Source: Lentisphaeria bacterium UBA4640 (GTDB taxonomy: Bacteria; Verrucomicrobiota; Lentisphaeria; Victivallales; UBA1829). From it: a DNA stretch of 64,000 bases. The stretch is taken from the NCBI GenBank assembly GCA_002405835.1, contig DHMO01000053.1:58393-122392 (forward strand). Direction: 5' to 3'. This document shows positions 23,908 to 33,763 of this stretch, piece after piece (position 1 is the first letter of the stretch; each line of letters opens with the position of its first letter). The notes beneath the pieces were generated by a model. It saw nothing but the letters and a program-made list of their open reading frames with translations, was not told where the DNA came from and did not search any database. Position numbers and translations under genes: made by a program.

Positions 23908-26739
23908 ATGAAAATTCTCCGTTATCTCGGATGGCACAAGCCGCTCCCCGAACTTGCCGCGCAGACTCTGCTCAAATCCGGAGTCCGCTCCGAAGCGGAC
24001 GGGACTCTTGATCTCTCCTCCATTCTCGTATTGATTCCCGGACGCCACGCAATCCGCATTCTGAATGAAAAGATTGCCGCTCTGCTTGAACGCTGTCAGG
24101 CAGGCGGATTTTTCCCGCCCGAATTCTACACGCCCGAACGCTTCGTCCTTGAGGGAAGCGACCGTTTTGCCGTGGCCGCAGATATGGAACTTGTCCATGT
24201 CTGGCAACAGGTGCTCAAGCAGGCTGACCCCAAGGACTTCCCGTCGCTTTTCCCTGCGGACATCGACAAGAATGACGATACATCCGCCGATTATCTTGCA
24301 GGTGAATTCATCCGGCTTGTCCGCGAGCTTTCCAGCGGCGGTCATACCGTTGCATCCGCACGCGCCGCTCAGATTTCGGAAAATCCGGAACGGTGGGAGG
24401 ATATTCAGGCTCTGGAAGAACGCGTGCGCGCCCTGCTGGCGGAAAACGGACTTGTCGACACCGAAACGCTGAAACTGCAGCTGGCAAACTCCGCCGGAGA
24501 ATTCCGCAGATTCAGGCAGATCATCGTGATCGGAATGCCTGACCTCTCCGAACTGCTCATCAAACGTCTCGAAAAAGTCTCGGATACTCTCGACGTCGAG
24601 ATCTGGATCAACGCACCCGATGAACTTCACTCCTCGTTCGATCCCTGGGGACGCCCCGTTCCCGAACGCTGGAACGGTTATCCGGTTTCATTTTCTCCGG
24701 AAACGCACGGTCTGGACTGCATATTCAAGACCGAAACAATCGAACAGGAGGCGGCTGCCGCAGCCGCGCTTCTGCTGGAACCGGACAGAAACCTCAACGG
24801 CAAAGCCCTTGCTATCGGTTCGGAAACGCTGTTTCAGCCTATGCTGAACGAACTTGCCCGTCTGAGAACCGAAGACGGTTCCGCGCTGGAAATCTTCAAT
24901 CCGTCCGGAGAACAGATCCGCTCGCTGCGTCTTTTTGAACTGCTGACACTTCTGAACCGCTTCCTTTCCGATGATCTTTATGAAACGGCGGATGCATTTC
25001 TGCACCATCCCGATGTTCTGCGCTGGCTGGCTGTGACGCTGAAAAAATCTCAGAACAGAATTCTGCAGACTGTTGACAATTTCAGGATTGCGCATATTCC
25101 GGATAATTTCAAAGATTTTTCGACCTTTGGCGATGAAGAGGCTTCCGCGATTTTCAATCTGCTGGAAGATTTGCGTCAATCGCTTTCCGCCAAACCGCTT
25201 GACGCGATGATTCACGATTTTCTGCACCTGCTTTACGGAAATTCAGTCATGCTGACTGCCCACGGATTCCCCTTGAAAAATGAAATCGCCGCACTGGAAC
25301 GGATTCTGGCTCTGATTGCGCGAAGCCCCGTTTTCCGCTCCGCCGCGAAGCAGGAGGTTTTCGATGAGCTGCTGAATGCGTTCGGGTCTGAAAGACTCTA
25401 CAGCCAGCGCACCTCTTGCGACTTCCCCGTCATCGGCTTCCTCGAACTGCCCTGGGTCGACGCAAAAGGAATCGTGGTCTGCGGGATGAACGACGGCATG
25501 ATTCCGGAAAGCGCGGGGGGAACTTCGTTCCTTTCGGATTCCCAGAGAGCGCGTCTCGGAATTGCTGACAATGCCCGCCGTGCCGCCCGCGATTTGCTCT
25601 ATCTGGAATCCATTTTGAATGCACGCGAACCGGGAGCAGTCCGTTTTCTCGCCGCCAGAACTGATGCGGCAGGGAAACCGCAGAAATTTTCAAGATTCTT
25701 CTTCCAGGGGACCCGGGAAGGTGTTCTCCGCCGCGCGGCGCTGCTCTATGAACCGATGCGCATGATTGAACCTCCGTCCGATGCAAATGCGAACACTCAT
25801 TTCATTCTTCAACCGGATTATTCGCTCGCCGCAAAGAATGCTGTTCCCACAGTATCCGTCACGGCATTCCAGGCATATCTGGCAAGCCCGTTCCGTTTTT
25901 TCCTTCAGACCGTCATGCACATGAGCGATGAAGATTTTGAACCGAAAGAACTTGCAAAGAATACTTTCGGCACCTGCATTCACGCTGCGCTGGAACGGGC
26001 TGCAAAGGAGCCCATTGCCGATCCGCTGCGGATGAAAGAGCGTCTGTTTGAAGAACTTGACATCTACATGCGTCAGCAATACGGCTCCCCCCTGCCCGTT
26101 CTTATTGCGATTCAGAACGAGCAGATGAAGCAGCGTCTCGCCCATTGTGCGGAAGTGCTTGCTCAATCCGCAAAGGATGGTTTTGTTCCGATCGAAACCG
26201 AATATTCTCTCGGCGGCAAAGGCGGTTCGATTGAGTTCTGCGGAATGAATATCAAGGGAAGAATCGACCGCATCGAATATTCCGCCGCACAAAATCATCT
26301 GCGTCTGATTGACTACAAGACCGGAGATCGCGGCGACTCGCCGGAAAGCACCCACCTGGCTGGAGCAAAAGGTCATAAGAAACTCACCAATCTCCAGCTT
26401 CCGCTTTACCGCATGCTGATTCTGCGCGATCCCGTTTTCCGCGAACGGCATCCGGAAATCGACTTGAACACGGTCCGCATTTCCTGCGGATATCTTAACA
26501 TGCCCGCCAGCGTCATAGAAACGAAAATAGCGGAATGGGACACTCTTGATGAGTATCTTCCCCTTGCCGAAGAAACCCTTGAGCGTATTTCCGCGGAAAT
26601 GCGCGGGTTCGCGCAAGGCATCTTCCGCGAAGATCCGGACGCCAATGTTCCATACGACAATTTCGCTTCCTTCTTTCTGCCTGATTTACGAACCGCTGTA
26701 CCATCCGCGACCTGGAACCCGAACAAGGAGAATGCATAA
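23908..26739 (+). CDS. addB: AddB-like subunit of the AddAB helicase-nuclease
   Basis: A 943-residue partner in double-strand-break end processing. The C-terminal 250 residues are a PD-(D/E)XK nuclease of the RecB family: FGTCIHAALE, GRIDRIE near residue 786, LRLIDYKTG near 802 and a QLPLYRML-type helix. The N-terminal part is a degenerate UvrD-like helicase without a recognisable Walker A, and segments such as GIVVCGMNDGMIPES resemble the inactive helicase of AddB. It overlaps addA by one base. Confidence 0.85.
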   Translation: MKILRYLGWHKPLPELAAQTLLKSGVRSEADGTLDLSSILVLIPGRHAIRILNEKIAALLERCQAGGFFPPEFYTPERFVLEGSDRFAVAADMELVHVWQQVLKQADPKDFPSLFPADIDKNDDTSADYLAGEFIRLVRELSSGGHTVASARAAQISENPERWEDIQALEERVRALLAENGLVDTETLKLQLANSAGEFRRFRQIIVIGMPDLSELLIKRLEKVSDTLDVEIWINAPDELHSSFDPWGRPVPERWNGYPVSFSPETHGLDCIFKTETIEQEAAAAAALLLEPDRNLNGKALAIGSETLFQPMLNELARLRTEDGSALEIFNPSGEQIRSLRLFELLTLLNRFLSDDLYETADAFLHHPDVLRWLAVTLKKSQNRILQTVDNFRIAHIPDNFKDFSTFGDEEASAIFNLLEDLRQSLSAKPLDAMIHDFLHLLYGNSVMLTAHGFPLKNEIAALERILALIARSPVFRSAAKQEVFDELLNAFGSERLYSQRTSCDFPVIGFLELPWVDAKGIVVCGMNDGMIPESAGGTSFLSDSQRARLGIADNARRAARDLLYLESILNAREPGAVRFLAARTDAAGKPQKFSRFFFQGTREGVLRRAALLYEPMRMIEPPSDANANTHFILQPDYSLAAKNAVPTVSVTAFQAYLASPFRFFLQTVMHMSDEDFEPKELAKNTFGTCIHAALERAAKEPIADPLRMKERLFEELDIYMRQQYGSPLPVLIAIQNEQMKQRLAHCAEVLAQSAKDGFVPIETEYSLGGKGGSIEFCGMNIKGRIDRIEYSAAQNHLRLIDYKTGDRGDSPESTHLAGAKGHKKLTNLQLPLYRMLILRDPVFRERHPEIDLNTVRISCGYLNMPASVIETKIAEWDTLDEYLPLAEETLERISAEMRGFAQGIFREDPDANVPYDNFASFFLPDLRTAVPSATWNPNKENA

Positions 26740-29700
26740 TGGAAACAACCGCACAAAATGTCCGGCTTATTCCGAATCTCGCAATCATGGCCTCCGCCGG
26801 AACAGGCAAGACGTTTAGTCTGGCGATGCGTTACATTTCCCTTTTGCAGCTCGGAGCAAAGCCCGAAGAAATCGTCGCCATGACCTTTTCCAACAAGGCG
26901 GCCGGAGAGATTTTCGACAAAATCATTCAGGAACTGCTCTTCATGTGCCGCAGACCGGAAGAACTGGCGACCCGTATCGGAACCGGCCTGATTCCGGAAG
27001 GGACCACGCCCGACGATCTGTTCCGGATTCTCCAGCAGATTCTCAGCATGCCGCAGAAGCTCCACATCGAAACGATTGACAGTTTTTTCTTCAAGATTAT
27101 CAATGTTTTTCCCCTGGAATGCGGAATCACCGGCCCGATCACAATGCTCAACGAGGCGGATGACGAACAGAGAATCCGCACGATCCTTACACTGCTCCGC
27201 GATTCGTCTGATGATGAAAGACGCGTCCTTATCGAAATCATCAAGCAGTACTCCATGGAGAAAGAGATCGCCACGCTGTTTGCTACCGCTGACAATACCG
27301 TCAAAAGCTATTACTCGGCTTATCAGAAATACCCGGAAAAAGAACTTTGGACAAAAATATCCGGGCTGACCGATATTTCTCCGGAAGACATCATGACGGA
27401 AAAAGAGCTTGAAGACATAAAACAGCAGCTTGACGCATTTTTCGATGTCTTCCCCGATCGGAGAGGATTCAAGATTTTGCCCGGATTTATAGAATCTGCC
27501 ATCGCCGACATCAGCTCTCCGACAAAAAACAATCTGGCTCCATTCTCCAAACCTCTGACAGAGGACTGGCTCAATAAAGACTTGGCGGAGTTCTCGTATT
27601 ATAAAAATTTTTCTCTTGACGGAGCCCGGCTCAAAACGATCAAACGCGTTGTGCGTCATTTTCTTGCGGTGGAATGCAGAAAAATCATGGGGCAGAACGA
27701 AGCCTGCTACAACCTTACCAGAGCGTACGACCTCAAATACGGACAAAATATCCGCAAGAAAGGCAAACTGAAATTCCAGGATATTCTGTTTCTCCTGCGT
27801 CCGCAGGAAGATTCCGGTTCTCTGGAACTTCCGTTTTCGGAACGGGCTGTGCTTGAGGAACGCCTGGATGCGACCTACAATCATTATCTGCTTGATGAAT
27901 TCCAGGATACTTCCGACGAACAGTGGCGCGCGATGTCCAACCTTGTGGATGAAGTTTTCCAGAACGCTCAGGACCGCTTCCGTTCTTTCTTCTATGTCGG
28001 CGACATCAAACAGTCGATCTATCAGTGGCGCGAAGGGAATCCGAAACTTTTCGGGATGATTGCAGAAAAATATTCCCGGGAGCAGTTCGGGGAAAGCGGG
28101 CTGAAAGTCTCCAGTCTTGCAAAGTCCTACCGTTCTTCCTGCGCGGTGATTGAGTCGGTCAATCAGGTCTTCCTGGATCCTCAGAAAATAACGAATGCCA
28201 ACGTGCGCGCAGCAATGGAGAGCATGAAATTTGAGGAGCACGAATCCGCGGATTCCGCCAAAAAACAGGCCGGATTTTCTGCGCTGATCGTCTGTTCCGG
28301 CCAGACGGAAAACAATAAAAGTGTCACGGCGCAGGCCATCTACAATCTGCTTGAAGCGGTCAACCCCTTTTCCGGGGAACGCAGCTTCACTGTCGGAGTT
28401 CTTGCTCAGGGCAACAATTATATTGAAAAGACCTCCGAGGACTTGCGGAAAATCATTGCCCGTGAGGGGAAAAGTGAAAAAATTGCAATTTCCGCGGAGG
28501 GGAAGATGCTGCTCGATTCCAGCATGATTTTTACCGCGTATCGCAAACTTCTCTCTCTTGCGCTGCATCCGGGGGATATGATGGCCCGCGGATTCCTGTC
28601 GATGCTCTATATCGAAGAGAAAGCCTGCTTCCTCCATGAAATGCCGGAGCTTTGCGGCGAACGCAATCTTGAATTCGGCAAATGGCTGGAGCGAATCAGC
28701 GGAAAAATCCGGGATTCCATTGCGGCGAACGGATTCCATGCATTCCTCGAATACTTTATCCGGATTTTCAAACCGCTGATCAACGTGACCGATGCAAAAC
28801 GCCTGGCTCTTGCCCTCGACACGGCAAATGCATTCGATGCAACAGGCAAATCTGAAATCCGGGATTTCCTGCACACGCTCGACTGCACGGAAGGAAATAC
28901 CGCCTCCGTTCGTAAAACGGTTCAGTTCATGACCATTCACAAATCAAAAGGACTGGATTTCGACATCGTCATTCTGCCGGACCTTTATGATAAAAACGGC
29001 ATTGACGCTGGACGCGAGAAGTCTTTAATTTTAAAGAAAGATTCCTCATTCCGGCCGGAATGGATTTCGCATAAACCTGCGTCAAACCTCCTTCCTTATT
29101 TCCCGGCAGTTGCGGAAGCCGTATCAGCCAGCAAAGCGGCAAACACCTACGAACAGTGCTGCAAGCTCTACGTCGCAATGACACGCGCCCGCCATGCGCT
29201 CTATATTCTGATCCCTGACGAAAAAGCCGGCAATTCTTACCGTTTCACAAAACTGCTCAGAGAAACTCTCAAGGGAACGACACCGGAAGCGGAGGAATGG
29301 ATCAGACAAATCAATGAAAAACAGATTCAGAATTCCGTTCCAGAAGAAATTCCCGAAACGATGCAGCTGCTCTATGCGACCGGGGACCCGCTCTGGATGG
29401 AAAAGAGCGGAGAAACCAAAAAAGATTCCCGCGCGGAGTTTCTGAAAGAGGCGGAAAAAAGATTCGGCGAAACAATGAAGCGGTATTACGCCAGCCGCGG
29501 CGAAGCCGTCAAACCGCCGGTCCGCGCTCTTCCGGTCCGCCCATCGGAACATAAGCCGGACGACTCATCGCTGTTTTCGGGAAACGGAGCAGAACTTGGA
29601 ACGCACCTCCATGAACTGTTCGCGCAGATTCCGTACCTTGATGAAATTTCTCCGGAAATCCTGCTCTCCCAGTATCTCGACCGCTTCGGAACCGCCGATA

Positions 29701-30071
29701 AAGAACTCGCGGATAAAATCGCGGAAATCTTCCGGAATGCCGTTGCAACCGAAGATGCGGCGAAACTGCTGAGCCGTCCGGCGGAACCTGCGGAACTGTG
29801 GCGTGAACGGCAGTTCACGGTCCGGCTGAAGGGACACCTTGTCAACAGCGTATTCGACCGTGCGATTCTCTTCCGTGATACCGCGGGAAAGGTTCGGAAA
29901 ATTCAGCTTGTCGATTACAAGAGCGACCGTTCCGCTGATCCGGAATTCTACCGTGCGGCATATTCCGGACAGCTCTTCCGTTACGCGGAAATCCTGAAAT
30001 CTCAATATAAAGTTCCCGTCGAACCGGTGATTTTCATGCTGAGAACAGGAAAAATGCTGAAATTGACATGA
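26739..30071 (+). CDS. addA: AddA-type UvrD/RecB helicase-nuclease
   Basis: A 1110-residue ATP-dependent 3'-5' helicase with nuclease domain, for recombination repair. Helicase motifs in order: Walker A ASAGTGKT (about 18-25), AMTFSNKAAGEI, LLDEFQDTSDEQW (about 383), YVGDIKQSIYQWR, KSYRSS, MTIHKSKGLDFD and YVAMTRARHALY. The C-terminal RecB-like nuclease has GTHLHELF, DRAI and QLVDYKSDR (about 1053-1061), then the YSGQLFRYAEIL helix. The one-base overlap with addB supports a two-subunit complex. RecBCD-type RecC features are absent from the partner. Confidence 0.93.
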   Translation: METTAQNVRLIPNLAIMASAGTGKTFSLAMRYISLLQLGAKPEEIVAMTFSNKAAGEIFDKIIQELLFMCRRPEELATRIGTGLIPEGTTPDDLFRILQQILSMPQKLHIETIDSFFFKIINVFPLECGITGPITMLNEADDEQRIRTILTLLRDSSDDERRVLIEIIKQYSMEKEIATLFATADNTVKSYYSAYQKYPEKELWTKISGLTDISPEDIMTEKELEDIKQQLDAFFDVFPDRRGFKILPGFIESAIADISSPTKNNLAPFSKPLTEDWLNKDLAEFSYYKNFSLDGARLKTIKRVVRHFLAVECRKIMGQNEACYNLTRAYDLKYGQNIRKKGKLKFQDILFLLRPQEDSGSLELPFSERAVLEERLDATYNHYLLDEFQDTSDEQWRAMSNLVDEVFQNAQDRFRSFFYVGDIKQSIYQWREGNPKLFGMIAEKYSREQFGESGLKVSSLAKSYRSSCAVIESVNQVFLDPQKITNANVRAAMESMKFEEHESADSAKKQAGFSALIVCSGQTENNKSVTAQAIYNLLEAVNPFSGERSFTVGVLAQGNNYIEKTSEDLRKIIAREGKSEKIAISAEGKMLLDSSMIFTAYRKLLSLALHPGDMMARGFLSMLYIEEKACFLHEMPELCGERNLEFGKWLERISGKIRDSIAANGFHAFLEYFIRIFKPLINVTDAKRLALALDTANAFDATGKSEIRDFLHTLDCTEGNTASVRKTVQFMTIHKSKGLDFDIVILPDLYDKNGIDAGREKSLILKKDSSFRPEWISHKPASNLLPYFPAVAEAVSASKAANTYEQCCKLYVAMTRARHALYILIPDEKAGNSYRFTKLLRETLKGTTPEAEEWIRQINEKQIQNSVPEEIPETMQLLYATGDPLWMEKSGETKKDSRAEFLKEAEKRFGETMKRYYASRGEAVKPPVRALPVRPSEHKPDDSSLFSGNGAELGTHLHELFAQIPYLDEISPEILLSQYLDRFGTADKELADKIAEIFRNAVATEDAAKLLSRPAEPAELWRERQFTVRLKGHLVNSVFDRAILFRDTAGKVRKIQLVDYKSDRSADPEFYRAAYSGQLFRYAEILKSQYKVPVEPVIFMLRTGKMLKLT

Positions 30072-30143
30072 TTTTTTGCGAATTTCATTTGAAATTTTCC
30101 ATTTCCGGTTGAATATTGAAAGAGAAAAGAAGGAGATTCGGTT

Positions 30144-32036
30144 ATGGGTAAGAGATCGCGCCGTCTGGAACGGAAGGAAAAACGTTTGAAACGGATGAAA
30201 ACCGTGAGCGGGGTGCTGTCCACGGCCGCCGGAGGCTTCGGCTTCGTCAATGCGGCGGACGGGACGGAAGTTTTCATTCCGCCTTCAGGCATGAACGGCG
30301 CACTCGACGGCGATACCGTCGAAACCCAGATCACGTCCGAACGCGATGAACGCGGTCCTGTCGGGCGCATCTCCCGCATTCTCAACAGAGGACGCGAATT
30401 CATGGTTTGCGAACTGGTCGACGGTCACTCCGCCCGTCCGCTGAACCGCAACATCTCGACGACAATTAAAATCAGCGGCTCGCTCAAAGGCGCGAAAAAG
30501 GGCGACTGGGTAAAACTCCGTCTGCTGGACAGCGGCTCGAAGTATACGGAATCTCTGCGCGGCGCAGTGGAAGAACCGCTTGAAAAGGCGGGAACGGTCT
30601 ACGGTGACCTTCTTGCCGTCGCACGCGAATTCGATATGCCCGGTCCCTACACGCCCGAGTTCGAAGCGTATGCGGCAAAACTCCAGCCTTCGGCGACTGT
30701 GCAGCGCGAAGATCTTTCCAGTCTGTTCACCGTCACGATCGACCCGAAAGACGCAAAGGATTTCGACGACGCGCTTTCCATTGAAGACGGAGAAAAAGAG
30801 TGGAAAATCGGGGTGCACATCGCGGATGTCGCCGCCTATGTCCGCCCTGGAACCAAGCTCGACCGCGAGGCGCGCAGACGCGCTTTTTCCTCCTATATTC
30901 CCGGCATGTTCCGTCCGATGCTGCCGCGTCCGCTGACACAGAAAATCAGTCTGCGGCAGGATGCCGATTCGCTGGCGCATACCGTCATTCTGACCGTCCG
31001 GAAGCGTGACGGTGCAATCACCTCAACCCGCCGTACCTTTTCGCTGATACGAGTCAATCAACGGCTGAACTACGATGAAGTTCAGGAGTTCATCGACGGC
31101 TCAACGCCGGAATCATGGACTGAAGAGCTCAAAAACGCCGTCGCTCTGCTGACCAAAGCAACTCGCAAAATGCGAGCCCGCCGCAAACGCCGCGAAGAGT
31201 TTCTTTCCTTCGACACTCCGGAAATCCGCGTGCTCTGCGATGAAGCGACGCATGAGATTCAGGGCATTGAGCGCCGCGAACAGCGCGAATCCGATGAACT
31301 TGTCGAGGAATGCATGCTTGCGGCCAACAGCGCCGTTGCGGAAGAGATTTCCATTGCAAATTTCGCCGGGATCTACCGCATACACCCGGAGCCTGAACCG
31401 GAAAAACTGGATGAATTCACCCTCTTCGTTGCCGCGCTCCTGAAGCGGATGCCGGGAGATTTGACAAACCGCAAAGTCTGCAACGAGTTCCTGGATCACC
31501 TTCCCGACGACCACCGGAAATATGTCATCACCGCGAATTTCCTGCGCGCCATGGCCCGCGCCTCCTACTCGCCCGAACCGGGACTGCACTACGGACTAGG
31601 AAAAACGCGCTATTCGCATTTCACCAGCCCGATCCGCCGCTATTCCGACCTGGCACTGCATCAGCAGCTCCATGCGGCGGCGGAAAATACGCGTCTGCGT
31701 TCCAAAAAAACGTTTACCGCGATTGCGCTGGAATGTTCCAAGCGTGAGGAACGGAACGATGAAGCCTACTTCGCCGCAAACGACCGCTTGAAACTTCACT
31801 ATCTGAAGTCGCGGAATGCGCTGGAAACGATGAAGCTTTACGAAGGAGTTGTCATTAAAATGTCGTCGCAGGGCATGATCTGCGATATTCCGGAATACGG
31901 ATTGCGTGGATTCGTTCCCGCGCGCTATCTGCGCTCCCGCACGAAACGTCCGCCGAAAACGGGCGACTTCATCTATCTTTATCTGGACAGCCTGGATTTT
32001 TCGCGCGGCTCGGCGGTGTTCCGCCCGACGCTGTAA
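30144..32036 (+). CDS. rnr: Ribonuclease R family exoribonuclease
   Basis: A 630-residue 3'-5' exoribonuclease for structured RNA. An N-terminal cold-shock-like domain (VLSTAAGGFGFVNAADGTEVF) is followed by the RNB catalytic domain with Asp200, Asp206, Asp208 and Asp209 in TIDPKDAKDFDDALS. It ends with an S1 domain (YEGVVIKMSSQGMICDIPEYG). It is shorter than E. coli RNase R because the first helical domain and the basic tail are missing, but the core is intact. AAGGAG lies before the ATG. It converges on the next gene with a five-base gap. Confidence 0.92.
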   Translation: MGKRSRRLERKEKRLKRMKTVSGVLSTAAGGFGFVNAADGTEVFIPPSGMNGALDGDTVETQITSERDERGPVGRISRILNRGREFMVCELVDGHSARPLNRNISTTIKISGSLKGAKKGDWVKLRLLDSGSKYTESLRGAVEEPLEKAGTVYGDLLAVAREFDMPGPYTPEFEAYAAKLQPSATVQREDLSSLFTVTIDPKDAKDFDDALSIEDGEKEWKIGVHIADVAAYVRPGTKLDREARRRAFSSYIPGMFRPMLPRPLTQKISLRQDADSLAHTVILTVRKRDGAITSTRRTFSLIRVNQRLNYDEVQEFIDGSTPESWTEELKNAVALLTKATRKMRARRKRREEFLSFDTPEIRVLCDEATHEIQGIERREQRESDELVEECMLAANSAVAEEISIANFAGIYRIHPEPEPEKLDEFTLFVAALLKRMPGDLTNRKVCNEFLDHLPDDHRKYVITANFLRAMARASYSPEPGLHYGLGKTRYSHFTSPIRRYSDLALHQQLHAAAENTRLRSKKTFTAIALECSKREERNDEAYFAANDRLKLHYLKSRNALETMKLYEGVVIKMSSQGMICDIPEYGLRGFVPARYLRSRTKRPPKTGDFIYLYLDSLDFSRGSAVFRPTL

Positions 32037-32041
32037 GCGAA

Positions 32042-33763
32042 TCAGTTCTTATACCACTTCGGCATTCCTTCGGCACGGAGGGCGGCGACATGTTCGACGC
32101 GGTCGCGCAGGATTTCTTCGCGGGACCAGCGCAGCAGCGGATCGCGGTACGGAGTGCCGGCCGTGGATTTTGTGGCAATCAGAATTTCCTTTTCCGCAAG
32201 CGGCGGAAGAACCGGATTTGCATCCAGCGCCGCAATTGTTCCGCCCTTGCGGCGTCCGAACGGCTTCGATTCATAGAGATGGAATCCCAGCTTCAGCAGA
32301 GCTCCTTTGAAGGGAAAGGCGCCGCAGTAGGAGGCTAACAGCCCGTCGGGCTTCAGACGGTCTTTGAGTTTGGACAGGAAATCAATGGTCCAGAGCTCCG
32401 GATTCGTATCGGGCGTGAAGCCGTCGAGGAAGATAAAATCGTAATGTGCGGCAAGATAACGCACCGATTCCCGGGCGTCCCCGAGCATGAGCTCCACGCG
32501 CGCGACAGATGATTCATAAACGCCTTTTTCCGCGAGAGCTCGCACGATTTCCAGCCCTTTCCGTTCCGGCAGACGCTGCGCCGCATCAAGGGCGGCTGGA
32601 TCAGCTTCAAGCGTTGTAATGTAAAGTTTGCCCTTTCCCCCGGTGCTCTCCGCCAGTTCAACGGCGGAACAGACATTGAAGCCCATTCCGAAACCGACGT
32701 CCAGGATCGATGCGCTCTTTCCGTTTTTCAGGCGGTCGGCGACTCCGCATGGAATCAGGTATTTGCGGGTGGATTCCTCCCATGCGCCCGCCGTGCTGTG
32801 AAAGTGCTGGCGGTACCCGGGGTGATAAAAGGTGTAGGAGCCATCCTCCGTCCGGACCGCTTTCATGCAATCCGGAGAGATTTCGCCCGATTCAAACATT
32901 TTCAGGAACATATCCGTAAATGCGGATTTTGACATCCACCAGTGCGGCGCGACAATCTCCTCTTTCGGAGCATCCGCGCAGAGCCGCATCACAATCCAGC
33001 CTTCCGGAAGCTCCCGTAAAAAGCGTGCAAGCGCCGCCGCATATTCGTATTCATTCAGGGGAACAACCTTGCCATCATGGAACATCTTTTCAAGTTTTGT
33101 CCCTTTCAGCACCAGCAGGTTATGAACTTTGACTCCGGAAAACGGCAGTTCCGCGAGTTTGTGCGCGGTCTGCAGAAAATCCGTCTCCGTTTCCCCCGGA
33201 AGTCCGAGAATCACATGGGCGGAAACTTTGATTCCATGCGCATGAAGACGCGTCACGGCATCCGCAACCGCATCAAAATGGTGTCCGCGGTTGATACGAT
33301 CCAGCGTTTCATCATTGGCGGACTGCACGCCGAGTTCAACCCAGATGTCATACTGTTTCGCCAGTTCCGCAATCACCTCAACCGTTTCCGGCGGCAGGCA
33401 GTCGGGACGCGTGGCGATGATGACCGTGTTGAACGGCGCCAGCGAGAGCGCGCGGTTGTAGATTTCCCGCAGCTTTTCCGCCGGAGCATTCGTCGATGTA
33501 AACGCCTGAAAATAAGCGGCATATGGCGGATCCGCATGATAGCGGACCCGGACATATTCCACGCTGCGCCGCACCTGCTCTTCCAGCGTCATGCCGTCAT
33601 GAAGATGCTGAGCGCGGCTGCCGTCCGCCGAACAGAATGCGCAGCCGCCATGCCCCTTCGGGTCGCGGTGCGGACAGGAGAGCCCGAGATCAAGCGGAAT
33701 GCGCTGGATTGCGTGTCCGTACAGCCCGGTAAAATAGTCTTTCAGAGTCCGGATCGTTTTCAT
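32042..33763 (-). CDS. Fusion of TIGR01212-type radical SAM protein and MnmD-like methyltransferase
   Basis: A 573-residue two-domain protein. Residues 1 to about 305 match the YhcC/YtqA radical SAM family, with the unusual cluster motif CX10CX2C (Cys30, Cys41, Cys44), WVELGVQSANDETLDRINRG and VILGLPGETETDF. Residues about 310-573 match the methyltransferase half of MnmC: HSTAGAWEESTRKYL, SAM-binding LDVGFGMGFN (354-363) and FLDGFTPDTNPELW. MnmC-type enzymes methylate 5-aminomethyluridine at tRNA position 34. I infer that the radical SAM half makes that aminomethyl group from the carboxymethylaminomethyl form, replacing the FAD domain of MnmC. It overlaps rpe by four bases. Confidence 0.9.
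   Translation of the reverse strand: MKTIRTLKDYFTGLYGHAIQRIPLDLGLSCPHRDPKGHGGCAFCSADGSRAQHLHDGMTLEEQVRRSVEYVRVRYHADPPYAAYFQAFTSTNAPAEKLREIYNRALSLAPFNTVIIATRPDCLPPETVEVIAELAKQYDIWVELGVQSANDETLDRINRGHHFDAVADAVTRLHAHGIKVSAHVILGLPGETETDFLQTAHKLAELPFSGVKVHNLLVLKGTKLEKMFHDGKVVPLNEYEYAAALARFLRELPEGWIVMRLCADAPKEEIVAPHWWMSKSAFTDMFLKMFESGEISPDCMKAVRTEDGSYTFYHPGYRQHFHSTAGAWEESTRKYLIPCGVADRLKNGKSASILDVGFGMGFNVCSAVELAESTGGKGKLYITTLEADPAALDAAQRLPERKGLEIVRALAEKGVYESSVARVELMLGDARESVRYLAAHYDFIFLDGFTPDTNPELWTIDFLSKLKDRLKPDGLLASYCGAFPFKGALLKLGFHLYESKPFGRRKGGTIAALDANPVLPPLAEKEILIATKSTAGTPYRDPLLRWSREEILRDRVEHVAALRAEGMPKWYKN

Noticed and set aside
26406..28940. 844-residue minus-strand open frame opposite addB/addA
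   Set aside because: It covers conserved AddA helicase motifs in the opposite strand and shows no domain of its own.
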